NCBI RefSeq assembly: GCF_037975245.1
Contig: NC_092562.1
Coordinates: forward strand, 15,394,521 to 15,458,520
From: Apostichopus japonicus
Lineage: Eukaryota; Echinodermata; Holothuroidea; Aspidochirotida; Stichopodidae
Direction of reading: 5' to 3'
DNA: 64,000 nucleotides
Under the pieces are notes generated by a model that did no database searches, was not told the origin of the DNA, and saw only the letters and a list, made by a program, of their open reading frames with translations. Below are positions 34,302-47,500 of this stretch, in pieces. A program made the position numbers and the translations under genes. Within the stretch, counting starts at the first letter, position 1. Every line of letters starts with the position of its first letter.

Positions 34302-37300
34302 ATCTTCTTCAGAGGCTGAATGACAAGTATATATATTCTCAACAGGAACCCTCATCTTTGAGGATACCTTCGATGCCTTTGATTTGGATGTCTGGGAGCA
34401 CGAAATCACCGCCGGTGGCGGCGGGGTAAGCCTACTTGAGAGTTGTGTTAGAGTTATGAATTGTAGGCCCTATATGTAGACAATGTGATTGTCAGCTGTA
34501 AATGATTTATGAAAACCCAAGAAAGCTTTGACACAAACTCCTCGTTAATTAAACAGTGTTAAGGGTTTCGCTGTGTTGCATTATTTGCAACAATTAACGT
34601 ATCTTGTAAGTGTTGCAGTTCATGATAGACCGGGGGAGGGGGTTCAATGTAGCACTGTTTGGAAATTTCTATCTGAAGTATGACGTGGGTATGGTTGTTT
34701 GCATATTAGTATGAACCGACGTTAAATATTGAACTTTACACCCGTAAGTACGACCCCTGTTCTCCTTCTCTATCCCCAATGCATCTCACCACTACCCCCC
34801 CCGCCCCACCCCCCAACTTTCGCCAAGTAGAACACTACGTACAAATTCCCAGTATATTGAGTCTTTGCGATGCTCATGCATGTAAGTTATTTCATCTCTT
34901 TCAGAACTGGGAATTCCAGTACTACACCAATAATCGCAGCAACAGTTACGTACGAGACAACACCCTCTACATTAAACCTGTGAGTAAATAGTCCTATTAT
35001 GTAGCTACAAAATTGCATAGGAAATGTGAAATTATGACGTCAGATTTAACAGTCTTATACATTATATGAAACTGAAACCAAACAGTTCTTGGAGACAGGG
35101 AGGACGCGGGGCAGGTTTGCGGCTAGGTAGGGAGAATTTTCCTTTGAATATTGAAGACAAGCCAGGCATAGAGTTACTCGACGGAATATTTCTGCAATAT
35201 TCTCAGTAACTCTCTATTTGAGGAACTATAAATCCAATTTTGTTTTTGTATCAACAGACTTTGACGGCTGACAAGGAGGGAGAGGGTTTTCTTACAAGTG
35301 GCACTTTAAATCTATGGGGTATGTCTGATATTGAAGAAACCTATATCTCTGCGTACTTGCACGCTATATACTCGTTAAATCCGTTAAGTTAAGTTATGAC
35401 AATGCTAATTATCGCCTTTCTGTTTATATTTGCGCTTTTACATTGTTTTGAGACTTTTAACTATAATAAAAGAAAAGAACAATGAGGTACCCTTTCGAGA
35501 CAATTGTTGGTTATTTTTCTTTTCAAGTTTTGCATGAAATTGTCACTCCCTGAGATATATATTTTTTCAATGTTTATATAGTGCTTTGCATGGCATAACC
35601 CTATCGCTGGATGCACTCTGCCTACGGCCGAGTGCATCGCTTGAGTTCTAGCCCCCCCCCCCTTTGTGCATGATCCCTGTGATAAACACACGGTAGACCG
35701 TTGATTAATCCGTGTGTACATCGTCTTTGTTGCCCCTATCTTCACCAGGAGCATCACCTGCTGACCTCTGCACCGGGAACAATTGGTATGGTTGCCAGAG
35801 ATCTGGTAGTTACAATAACATCATTAACCCCATACAGTCTGCAAGGCTCAGGACTGTTAACACCTTCGCCTTTAAATATGGCAAAATCGAAATCGAGGCT
35901 CAGATGCCAAAAGGAGATTGGATTTGGCCAGGTAAATATATGGTACTTATTGTCACCTCACGACTTAACAACCCCCCCCCCCCCACATACGTTGCTAAAA
36001 TTAGAGCTTTTTTTGGGGGGGGGTTGACAAATATTAACACAGTAGAAGGTAGGGATTGTCAGGGGCAAGTATAGTTGCTATTCAAACTATGTAGATCCGT
36101 GTATTCATTCATTATATTAGGAAGGGCGGGGGGGGGGGTGGGAGGAGGGTTGTCGATGGTATGTACATCTCGAAAAGGACGTTGGCTATACGATGCTGTC
36201 CTCAGTTTCTGCAAGTATAAATATACACTGGTGCTCTTGCTAAATGTCCATTATCTTTGTGGCGTTTCCATTGTATAATATTGGATTTTCTTGCCAAACA
36301 TATGTTATAACAGTTCAACTCAGAGGAGAGTAAATCTGATACAAATGTATTTGTTAGTATGTCTTGGCCTCTGATAACTTCTGCAACGGATATCGACAAA
36401 TCACATGTTATTGATTAATGTTCTTATATATGGTTCAATCACCCCCCCCCCCTTCTCCGCATCTAGTCCTCTTTCATTTTCCCCCTTTCATTTTCTCTCT
36501 CGTTTAATCGTTCTTCTCCTTCCGTTCTGATTAATTCCTTACTGTAGCTATTTGGCTATTACCCAAGCGTAACGCTTACGGTCAGTGGCCAGCTTCCGGT
36601 GAAATTGATTTGGTGGAGTGCAGAGGTATGCCTAATTTGGAATTGTTCTTTTTCTTTGACAAAGGGGAAGGGAAAGGTTCGCGAGAGTGATGTGCATAGC
36701 ATACGTTTACACTTGCTCTGGACGATCCATGGGCTGTTAGTTAACGAAAGTGACAGCCACTAAGCAATTTGATTAAAAAATATACTCCACTGGTTTCCAT
36801 TCTTAAGTTGAGCAAATTATTTTAATAGAATTATAACATTTTGTATTTAGACAAAGACCATATGGCATATGCCAGGTTGCCAAACCGTGCATTACGAGTC
36901 ATTGGTGATAAAAACCCTCAATGACTTCGATCGGTCAAATTCCGTACTGTCAAATTTGATATATCTTAAATACTTAGACCAGATGACAGTATACTGCGTG
37001 TGCTAGTGACAGACTGGTCCCGCACTCTCCCTGCTCCTCCATGGAACAAATTATTCCGTTAAAGCCATAATTATATATATAGGCTATATCAACACAAAAT
37101 TTCGTTCGTTTCTTTGTAGGAAATCTAAACCTGGCCACGGAAGATGGGACCCAAGTAGGTGTTAATCAAATGGGATCCACAATGCACTGGGGCCCATATT
37201 GGCCATTAAACGGATGGCAACAGACACATGCATCTGTGTAAGTACAGATAATTCGGCATTTGCTAATTGAAAACCATTCAGTTATTCTGTATACAACACA

Positions 37301-38910
37301 GATACACGATGGGAAAGGCTATAGGAATTCAATTGAGGCAAGGGGAAGGGAGGGGAGGGTAAGGTAGGGTAGGGGAAAATATTCTTCTTGTCCATTCGTT
37401 TATTTACGAAACTATGCGAAAGTAGACGTAACCATCTCCTGTTGGCACACAGCACAGGTGAGTTCTCACATGTATGAGGCAAATTTAAAAAAAAACGAAG
37501 AAAAAGTATCCACTGTGTTATTCTAGTATACAGCTCTGGTAGAGGACATGTTTTAAGGAAACAGACTTACTCGATGTCGGGTATCTACGACCGCCCCCAC
37601 CCCATCCCCGTCCCCCATTTGCTATACAACATTACTAAAATGATCAAATATGCGTAAAAGCAATATCTCACTTATCTCGTCTTATTTGAAATATAGTAAT
37701 TTACCGGACGGGAAAACATTCGCCGATGGCTTCCATAAATATGGTTTGGAGTGGACCTCAGAAGGCCTGAAATTCTATCTAGATGACGAGCTCATTTTAG
37801 ATGTTGATCCCGGAACCAACGGGTTCTGGGATTACGGAGCCTTTGATAATACTCATCCTGGTATTGATAATCCATGGGCGAATTCTCCAAACAAACTTGC
37901 TCCATTTGATCAAGAGGTAGGTGATCATCATGCGTCTGCATGGGATGTTGGGGGGGGGGGTAAATTGGGAGGGGTAGGGGATAAATTTGGAGGGAGAAGA
38001 TTAGCGGAGGGCATGGAATGAATTTAGACAACTTTTCTTGGTTCAATTGGAAAATATAGGAAATCTGCATCGGAGAAAAATTGCAAGTGAATCTAGCTGT
38101 TATATGATATATCCAGATCAATTTTGTATGAAGTATTTTGTTGAAAAAAATGTGTCCTTGGATGTATCAAGATGTTGAAAGAACTATTCTCACCAAGTAA
38201 AACATTTAACTACAATAATTAAACCCCAATTAAAACCCACAACATTTGCAAGACACTCCACTAACTTACGTCATCACTAATAATCAGGACAGAAGTTTAT
38301 AACTTTTGCAATATTTGGTTTTTCTCTCTTATGTCAGTGTTTCGTGGGGTTTGCCTCACGGTTGCCATCATTTTTCCAATAGAACATAGTATCGCTCGTA
38401 TCCATTCAAATGTTGACTATTTTGAACGCTCGGTTGTCTTTAGAAAAGAGATATAAAGAAAGGAAACCCCGTTAGGTTGGCTACCATGGGATACTTTACA
38501 ACCATTCGACAAAAAAGCCGTGTCTGCATCATATTGCCAAACTAGTATTGGAAAGTAAGCCGATTTAACTTGCTCAAGTCGTTTTCATTATAAATAATCA
38601 ACAAAGCAGTTTTCAAGATAAATCATTCGTCCCATAAGCATGAGTAGAGAAACGGTAGTAAAAATATCATTCTCATATTTTCCTTTTTCAGTTTTACATC
38701 ATTATGAACGTAGCTGTTGGAGGCACCGGCTACTTTTCCGATTCCTTCACCAACACCCCTAAAGCCAAACCTTGGCTGAACACCTCGCCAACTGCTGCCA
38801 AGGACTTTTACGATGCCAAAGCTGACTGGTATCCCACTTGGAATCCTGATACCAATAATGGTGAAGACGCAGCCATGAAGATCAAATCTGTAAGGGTATA
38901 CACGGTATAA
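31463..38910 (+). CDS. Secreted CBM39-GH16 beta-1,3-glucanase / glucan-binding protein, copy 2
   Basis: Twelve exons: 31463-31577, 32360-32461, 32909-33028, 33454-33582, 34346-34425, 34905-34979, 35258-35318, 35749-35931, 36548-36625, 37120-37237, 37697-37916, 38692-38910. The frame is continuous for 499 residues, and intron positions and phases are identical to copy 1. Residues 1-16 are a signal peptide (MNRLILLTILVSYACA). About 17-112 is CBM39 (VAYHYSVN, GYWVHENPS, YYWVHV). About 113-155 is a Thr/Ser linker shorter than in copy 1. The rest is GH16 with ASGEIDLVECRGN; E307 and E312 are the predicted catalytic pair. The last residues differ from copy 1. A serine next to the active-site motif is replaced by cysteine. 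Exon 4 has tandem acceptors AAGCAG, so one residue may be optional. Probable function is extracellular beta-1,3-glucan binding and hydrolysis. Family call strong, substrate and tissue role inferred. Confidence 0.92.
34196..34299. repeat. (TA)n microsatellite before exon 5 of copy 2
   Basis: TATG repeats pass into a TA dinucleotide run of roughly 60 bases with one interruption. It ends 46 bases before exon 5 (34346). The open frames over it on both strands are repeats only. Confidence 0.9.
35435..35655 (+). repeat. Dispersed ~220-bp repeat, copy A
   Basis: From TTGAGACTTTTAACTATAAT through CTTTCGAG and the TATTTTTC region to CCCTATCGCTGGATGCA and the end GCTTGAGTT, this matches the reverse complement of 59162-59385 along its whole length with moderate divergence. 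It lies in intron 7 of copy 2. No coding frame and no clear terminal repeats were seen; it may be a SINE or MITE fragment. Confidence 0.65.
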
Positions 38911-38980
38911 CAACATACTGACGTCATCGAACACATTGTTAAGATGAATATCTTAGATGTATTTAAATATTTAATTGAAT

Positions 38981-38986
38981 AATAAA
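38981..38986 (+). terminator. Polyadenylation signal of glucanase copy 2
   Basis: AATAAA 71 bases after the stop codon. A further AATAAA is near 39280. STIL ends on the other strand at about 40388, so the two genes are tail-to-tail with a spacer of about 1.1-1.4 kb in which I see no gene. Confidence 0.6.
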
Positions 38987-40387
38987 CTCCCTGCAGGAGC
39001 ATATGTTTGATGTTTAATAACTCACACCGCTTTTGGTTTGATTTTTAATACAAGCCTTAAGCTAGCTGTTGAGTGTTGATCCGTTTACCTAATGAAGTAA
39101 TTCATGAAGAGAGGGAAAACGGATTTTCTCTATATATAAATAAATACATCTGGCCTACGTTGAATTGACGACCTTCCTTAATGGTTGTAACAACGTTACG
39201 GTTTGAATTTTTCCAGATTCAAGCAAGCCTAGTGGTTTGATTTTAATTTCCAATGACATATCATATAAAAAAAAAGTTCAATAAAACAAAGCAAACAGTA
39301 CTGGTGTATTGTATTCTACTTTGGATGTTTCCTTTTACGAGAACCATGAGCAATTATGCCTATACTCTTTCATTCTAATTTTCAAAGGCCCCCTAAACGT
39401 CACTAGCATAAGCTACTCACGTTTCATAGTTGCACTTGCTTCAATGGTTTTATATACTTTGCGTTATTGGAACGCAGCTGAATGTGCCTCCATTTTACAC
39501 TGTTATCGTTGTTTGCCTTACATTAGCCTTGGACGTTCTGTAAAACCTAGACATATGTTCAATAAATCTTGCAGTTGGGAGGGGGGGGGGGGGGAGAGGG
39601 ATCTATTCAACATGTGGGTATTTCCATGTTTGGGGACACCGAGTACAATACTCTGGTCCTTTTCCTCGTAACATTCTCAGATAAGTTAACATTGACAACT
39701 AAACATTGACGTCTTGCGGTAGTGATCAAGGCACCCCTCTCATTTTTATTACCAGCTATGACGTGGTCAGGAGGGTGCATTTACCGTTTCCTCCGCAGTC
39801 CTCGATCCGTCCGCCCCTGTGGCAATGTCAATTAACCATGTGATCAAAGTTTTATTCGTGTTCCACAATATTTCATCTTCAAGTCTCTGAAGTGCATGAC
39901 AGTATTTCATATTGCTTCTATTAGAGATTCCGCTAAACTGAACAAAGTTGGTTCCTATTTGGTTAAATATTTTGCTTCATAAATAATAACAGATAAATTA
40001 AATCTTCATTTGCCCCTTATGTATATTATATAAATGAGAATGCATTACTCTTTATCCCAGATTTCCCAGCCTGCTAATTGACCCTGGTCACAGGCTCAAC
40101 CCCTCAGACTCTCCCCTATCCCAAAACCCCCACCCCCCTTTTCATTGGGCTCGGTTGAAGGCACTATTTGCTATGACTCTTGAAACTAATTGACAGCCGG
40201 TAGGGACTTAATACGAAACAAAAACACTTCCCTGGTAAATAAACAAACAAGATAAGGAAATAATCCACCAGACTTAAAACAAACAGCTGTTCACTGCCAA
40301 TTAATGTCTCACTACTAAACCAGCATTCAACTTTCACAAAGACACAATACAAAGATTATTATATAAAATGTTTCATAAGCAAAAATC

Positions 40388-40393
40388 TTTATT
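40388..40393 (-). terminator. Probable polyadenylation signal of STIL
   Basis: TTTATT on the plus strand is AATAAA on the minus strand, about 575 bases after the STIL stop codon. It implies a 3' untranslated region of about 0.6 kb. Confidence 0.45.
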
Positions 40394-40969
40394 GACAATT
40401 TTGTAATACAATAAATAACTTTCACAAAAATAATACAAAATAAATTAAAACAACACAATTACTTCTACATCTCTAATAAAATGGACACACAATAAAGCTT
40501 TAATTAAGATATATGATATATTAATATATATATATATATAGATACATATGATATGATACATTATTTGATAATGCTTCACTTAAAGATTTTCTGTTTTCTC
40601 CGTTTTGTAGGCGAGAAATAAGTGTCAGTTCTGATCAAAAGCATATTGTTGTTTGGTTATGAAAGATATAGCCACTGTTTATCAGCAGTTGCCAAGAATT
40701 GATACAGAAAGGAAGGAAAGATAGAAATATTAAAAGACGAGAATAAAACAGCAACCCAGCATGGTACCACCTTTAAATCCTGCCCATCCCACTTCTCTTC
40801 AATGTTTAAAAAAATAATAATAATGATAATAAAATGAAAAATAATAATAGTGGCTGAAGATCCAGTGTGAAAGATTAATTTCAAAGGGAATAAAATATGA
40901 CCCATAGAAAATTAATCACAAACGTTAGCGATACCGATATCCAAGTGATGCAGTCCATAATTTTCACCA

Positions 40970-41534
40970 TCAGAATAATTTTGGCAGGGTTTTTAATTTA
41001 TTGAAGTCCAAAATATTCCCGACAGAGACGCCCTGTTCCCCCGATCTTGGATGACCTCGCTGCTTGACCTCTCTGCCATCTTCTTGGCCGTCGATCTGCA
41101 AGATTCTCTCAAAATCTGGCTGTTTTGTCTCTCTCCCGGGTGTCTCTGTAATCTTCTTCACTTTCCTTCTCCTCTTTTTCCTACTCTTTTTCTTGCGGTC
41201 CGCCTCTCCCCTTTCGACCGTCTCTCCGAGTCCGTGCTTCTCCAGGTACTTCCTCGTCGCGAAAGAAAACTCCACCCGAGACTTGACCGTTGATTTATCG
41301 TTCAGCAGGCGGGCGGGTATGCCGGACGTGAGAACGTTCCTCAATAGAGGGCTCACTCCGTCGCTCAGACCGCCACGATTCATCTCGGAGGAAATCTTAG
41401 CTAGTTCCTCATCTGACAGGTATTTCATAGCGATTGCGTCAGCCTCCATGCTGATATCTGATGGGCCGAGTCCAAAGTCGGCCAGAGATACGTAGTTGAT
41501 GTGAGGGTGTACGTCTGGGCTGCAGAGAATTGAT
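40970..41534 (-). other. STIL: STIL last coding exon with the STAN motif
   Basis: The exon opens with phase-2 continuation (AG|A) after acceptor GGTACACAG. It contains the whole STAN region: [20 protein letters not shown], then [13 protein letters not shown], then [17 protein letters not shown] basic stretch ([15 protein letters not shown]) that could be a nuclear localisation or tubulin-binding patch follows. The extreme C-terminus [14 protein letters not shown] is strongly conserved in STIL proteins. Confidence 0.9.
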
Positions 41535-44500
41535 CTGTGTACCATTTAAGAGCAAAAGAATATATAGAATGTAGATCCAATATCATAATCTACTTTCTAA
41601 TCTTTCTACTAATTTAGTCTGCAATATCAAACATTAACCCAAATCGATTCAAATTAGCCCATTTTAAAGTCCTGTCATCCAAGCAAGATGTTCCAAGCCT
41701 TGCAGTAGCTATCTCTGGCATCTGATACTAATCAGGTCTTTGTTTTGTCAGTTAATAAGACAAGCTGACATCTGAGGTCAGATACAGGCATGCGTCAACA
41801 ACATGTCATTAAAATTAAAAAATTATGTAACTTTACGAAGGATGGACATTGACTGAATTAAAGTGGTTAAACATCATAGAGTTAAAACCATGAACCTCCA
41901 AGATGTACTTTTTTTTTACTTATCGTCCCAATCTACCTGTAGAGAATGGATGAATACGAAAAGAAAGTCTTTTAATAGAGGAAAGTTATGGATGTCAACA
42001 CACCCTTTATATAATATTTGAAACTAAACTTCTTGGGAGTCAGACTTGTAAGTACGAGTACAACAGCACGAGTATGAGTGAGTATTAGAAGAATTCCCCC
42101 TTGATATGAGTATGTAATACACAGCTCTAATTCCCAGTACCGTGAGTACAAAGTAGAATTCCCCCTTGAGTGAGTAATACACAGCTCTTAATTCCCAGTA
42201 CCAGTATTTATTTTTTGCATTAAGCTCCTTTTGTACTAGTATTCAAAATATCTCCAATATGAGTACAAGTACAGATCCAAAACATTGGCAAGTTCGAGGA
42301 CAGGTAAACTATGCTATAATATGAGTACCGGACCAAGTACAGGACTGCTAGGAGGTACAACCTCTCTAAACAGTGGGGGACAATGTACACTGCAAATGGG
42401 ACAAAAACAAACTAATATTGGTGCACTGTGACTTGTTGTGATATATTTAACAACCAACCTACAAACTAATATTGGTGCACTGATGATGTATTTGTTTGAA
42501 GATCCACATTGCTGGGTATCTCTGACAAATATCAGGTGTTTTAGTTCCCTCTGTTATCAAGCTGATTCTGATTAAACAAAAACAAACTTTGCAATGTTGG
42601 TCATCAGACTCCTACAAGATGACCCATGTAAACTGGTGGATGGTAGCAGATGTATTTCTCTTAATCCAACTTTGTGTGACATCTGAGCTGTTCTGTAAAT
42701 CATTTGTGACAATACTCAAGCCAGCTTATGTTCTACATTGAGGTGGTCTGACCCATGACAAGAGTGGTTAGACATTAGAGAGGGAGGAGGGGGTAGGATA
42801 TGGTGGGGTAACACACATCAAGTAAATGTTGAACAGAATTTAAAAAAAAAAAAAAAAAAAATTGAAAACATTTTGGATTTAAAGTGAAAACTGTGACAAT
42901 GACGAGCCCATTTCAGTGAATGAAAAGGGTAAACCCACTCGCCTTGCCCTTCCCAGAATGCAACACAGGAAGTAAGCAATGTCACTCTTGAACTAATGTC
43001 ACCATTATCTACGATAGGAAGGCTGAGAGTGCCTGAGACAGACCATGGCGAACAGTCATCTCAATTGCAGAAGTAATATACAAAGATAACCAAAATGTGC
43101 CTATGTACCCCGTCAACTGAAGATCCCATTCAACGGATAGTGAAACACAAAAATATAAATATTCAGTATTATTCATTGTACCTGTAGAGAAGGGATCTGC
43201 CACCGTCTCCATGGGTAACCATCTCTTCATCATCATCACATGAAGTATCATCATCGTCACTTGATGTATCATCATCACAATCATCATCTTCATCACCATC
43301 ATCATCCTCTTTGCTGCTCTTATCACTCGTCTCTCTTTGGCAGTCTTTGTCATCTTGGAGGAAGTTCTCAACTTGACCCTACCAAACGTAAGCAAAAAAA
43401 TCTGTGTTTTGTTTTTGCTTTTTGGGCATTTTGATGAAGGACTTCACAAAAACACTTTGAGCTACAGTAGGTTGACAACAAGTTATATTAATAAACAGAA
43501 ATTCAAATTTAAGTAATGGAGTGGCCCGGTCATGCAGTAGCCGAAAGTCAACTCATTTGTAAAAGTGTTTTGTTTCATAAGGGGACATAAAATAGCAAAC
43601 TTAAAATGCAGCGTTACTTAGCTTAAATTTGTCTTTTCCACCGACAGAAGAGGGGAAAAATATATCTGTCCGACAAATTGAGCTGCAAATGATTCCTGTG
43701 CATGTTCCTACTCTCTTTGTAGAGCTAACATTAAATATTCAATTTGTATCTTTGTAGGCTTTCAAATACAGTTCGAGATAATGCCCATGAAAACGATGAG
43801 ATTGCAGATGGTTTATCAAGTTAATCTGGTGGTTCAAAGTCTATCAAAACCATGTAGTTTTAATAGAATAATAGAAAGTTGGCAAGTATATATAACATTG
43901 GTATATTACATTGTTTGCTGCTTGCACCGGCAATAAGATGGATGACGCAGGCAATTTACTCTAACTCTATATTTGTTTGAAGGAAAAGAAATGTAAAAAG
44001 GAAAGGATGGGAAATTTCTGCTGGTTCTTTGCTGTTCAAACAAAAACAAAACCAACCAAACTTTTTGCTAGAATTCTAGAAAAAAAGTTTGTACATTACC
44101 GAAAGATTTGGTTAAAAGTCTGGATGAATATATGAAAACTTTGTAAATTACCAAAAGATTCTGGTAAAATTGTTTTTCATCTCTCTGTAAGAGGCTTGGT
44201 GATTGCAATCTCTCCCTTCGGTTGGCAAACTCTTCCTCGGATGATTCTTCAGGAATTGCTAGATGAGAGAGAGAGAGAGAGAGAGATGGCAAGAGAGATT
44301 TTAAGAATTGAAGAAGGCCAGAAGATGGATTGATAGTCAGACTTAAGTTGAAGAGGTGCATATTGAACCAGGGTGAGAAAGCTACAAAGGACACAAAAAG
44401 CAATAACTTTTACTAATATCTTAATCTTCTTGCTGCTATTTTCATTAAATTTACAGCGTTTTCAAATGTTCAATTGATGTGATATTAAAACCTTAAATTT

Positions 44501-47500
44501 CTCAAGTGACATAACTAATGGCTTTTGTGCTCAACACAAACTTGGTAGAATATGATAAGAATAAAGAGTCCTTCAGCTTGACTAATCAACTTTCTTTCGT
44601 CAAATTCCGTCCGAAGATTGATGAAAGAGTAACAAATTTGTCAAAATTTCTAGTTAGGCTTTTTATATATTATTACTATGATAAAGTGTTACATCATTTA
44701 CAGAGTGACACATGAGAACATGAACCACTTATAACATTCCCTTTACTGGACAAAATCTTTGATTTTGCTCAATTTAATTCATTATAATTGAATTTAGAGT
44801 AATATTTGGAAAGGGTTTGGTAAAATGGCTAAACAATTAATGAACAATTGTAAAGAGATGGATTAGGTATAATTCACACAAATTTGTGATTGGGAATGTT
44901 TGTGGTCAAAAGTAAAAACAATCCTTTTATTGTTTTGCAATCAATTCGTTCTTCATAGATAAAGAGAATGTGGTCATACCATCTCTCCAGGCGAGGCCCT
45001 CCCTCATATTCGGACGACTACCATTCCTCCCTTGACTCTGCTGTTGGAACCGCTGTGGTTGATAAGTACTGGCACTTTCTCCAAGAACAGGGCTTATAAG
45101 GGTTGGCATAGGAGGTGAGGTCACCATGGTATTGTCACCGCTCCCTGGCGATTCACTATGGGGGGTTCTTACTCGACACTGTCCATGCCCTCTGGGTGGA
45201 GAGCTGTGACAGAGTACGAAAAAAAAGGTTTGGATTTGCTATTACAGTTATGGATGGCCGATTTTCCCATACATGGGCCTGCTTTCCACATCATTGTTAA
45301 GTTCACTACAGAGGTGGTGATTGGATCTCTTTCGAATCTCTTTCTTACTTGAAGGATGGCTTTAGGCACAAAAATGACTTTGATATGTTTCAGACCATTA
45401 GAAAAACATTGCTAGAAATCCAGGTTGTACTTCCATACCACTTTTTAATTTTTGAGAAATTACCCTTTAAACATCTGAGGCTCATCAATGAAAGTGGCTG
45501 GACTACTAAACTACAGTCTAATAAACAAACCCCATTAGGTCAGTTCCTCATATGCAACACAAATTTCAATGGCAAAACATAACACTATTCTGACCTCAAA
45601 TGTCAAATATCGTCCAATCGGGCTGCAGTCATTTATATGAAGTTAAAAGAATGCATTTCCCTTGAGTTATTAGAATTTATAAAACAATGAAATAACATTA
45701 ATATTTAGGCCTGTTTGCAAATGAGGAGCTGATGTCATCATCAGTTTGGACTTAAAGGAGCAATCCAGATTTGAAACATATCTTAAAATTAAATTTCGTG
45801 AAAACTAGGAATAGCTATAGCAATATCATCCTGTACTCAAATTTTTCTTTTTACTTGGAATACGAAAATTTCTTTTTAAAGTCATCCATTAACTGTTGTT
45901 AAAAGTGGTGCATGAAGGTTGGCCACCAAAGCTCACATCACTTTGCTACATCAAAGTTTGCCCGTAAAGTTGCCGATTACCTTTTCGTAACCATATTCTA
46001 CTCTCACCAGATCTTACTCACATTACTACAGCAATGTTATCTATGAGATAAAACTTTATAAAAGTCAAAATTAGCCGATAGTAATGACTGCAGCAGCGAT
46101 TTAACTACTGTCAAGTCCTTAGTTTCATCCAACTTTCAGAGTCATTATGAACTACATGACTACCATTAATTAACTATGAAATCAATGCAAACTTTTTTAC
46201 ACCAAGGACTATTTTAAACCTAAACAGATGTGTCTGCTGACTCTTTTGTCTGCCATGACATTAATTGTATACATACAAATGAATTAACCCCACCAAGGTT
46301 TAAAGTCATTTTCTAAATATTTTATGTCCTATTTTACAACGCAAAACTTGTTAAGATGTGTGTTTTGAAAATGAGAAAGATTTTACGATAGTCGTTCGTA
46401 ATACGTTCACTCAATCTCACAACATCTCACTTTAACTATCCTTGCTGGTGAGAGGAACATGAGAGGACAAAGAGTTCTCACCTTTGAGGAGAAGATTTGG
46501 CACTCCCCGAATCTGGAAAACTCCTAATTTCTACTTTGCCGAGACTATTGGTGTCATCATGCACATTTTCCAGCTCCACGTGAAAGTCTGGGTCGGTTGA
46601 AACCGCGGTGTCCGACACAGATCCCGGGATGCTGGAATCTCTGGAAGCCGTGTTTGGAACCGCATCCTCCTCTCTGCTGTGAGGAGACCCACTGTTTGGT
46701 GAGATGTTGCCGCCTCTCCTTCCGGGTGTGGAGTATCGTAACGGGGATTCGGGGAAAAACAAACTCTGGCCGGTATTAGTCGAGATAGTGGCCATCTGTT
46801 TCGGCAGCAAACTCTCCGGTCCCGACACGTGGCCTGCTTCTCTCTTCTGGTGGTTGGTATCCATGCTGCCCATTTCCTTTCCGGCAGAAGAGTTTGGAGA
46901 TGGGAAGGGAAAGCCTGGATGCACATTGGTGGAAGGAGGGGTAGAAGGAGGGGTCATCAGACCTGATGAGATGGAACCAGTTTGAAGTTGCAAGAGATAT
47001 TTTATCTGTAATAGTAAAAAAGAGAAAGTACAAATAAACAGAAAGAGATCAACATGGGGTTTCATGTCATGTTTCAAAGTATTTGTACAGTATAACATGA
47101 CATGAGAGGATAGTATAGAGTGGTATTAGCATTAGAATCAGATAAAGATTAGGAACTGTTAGTACCAGTGCTCTGAAGCATGATATGAGGGGACAGTATA
47201 GAGTGGTATTAGCATTAGAATCAGATAAAGATTAGGGAACTGTTCATACTGTCAGTACCAGTGCTTTGAAGCATGATATGAGAGGACAGTATAGAGTGGT
47301 ATTAGCATTTATCAGATAAAGATTAGGAACTATTCATACTATCAGTACCAGTGCTTTAAAGCATGATATGAGAGGATAGTATAGAGTGGTATTAGCATTA
47401 GAATCAGATAAAGATTAGGAACTGTTAGTACGAGTGCTTTAAAGCATGATATGAGGGGACAGTATAGAGTGGTACTAGCATTAGAATCAGATAAAGATTA

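Noticed and set aside
34131-34429. Open frames over the TA repeat near exon 5 of glucanase copy 2
   Set aside because: They are microsatellite translation; only the last 80 bases are real exon, in its own frame.
41051-41495. Plus-strand open frames of 80 and 143 codons
   Set aside because: They are antisense to the STIL last exon, which has the conserved STAN and LPKLF motifs.
43009-43395. Met-rich minus-strand frame of 128 codons
   Set aside because: It is the wrong frame of the Asp-rich STIL exon and extends through the donor into intron.
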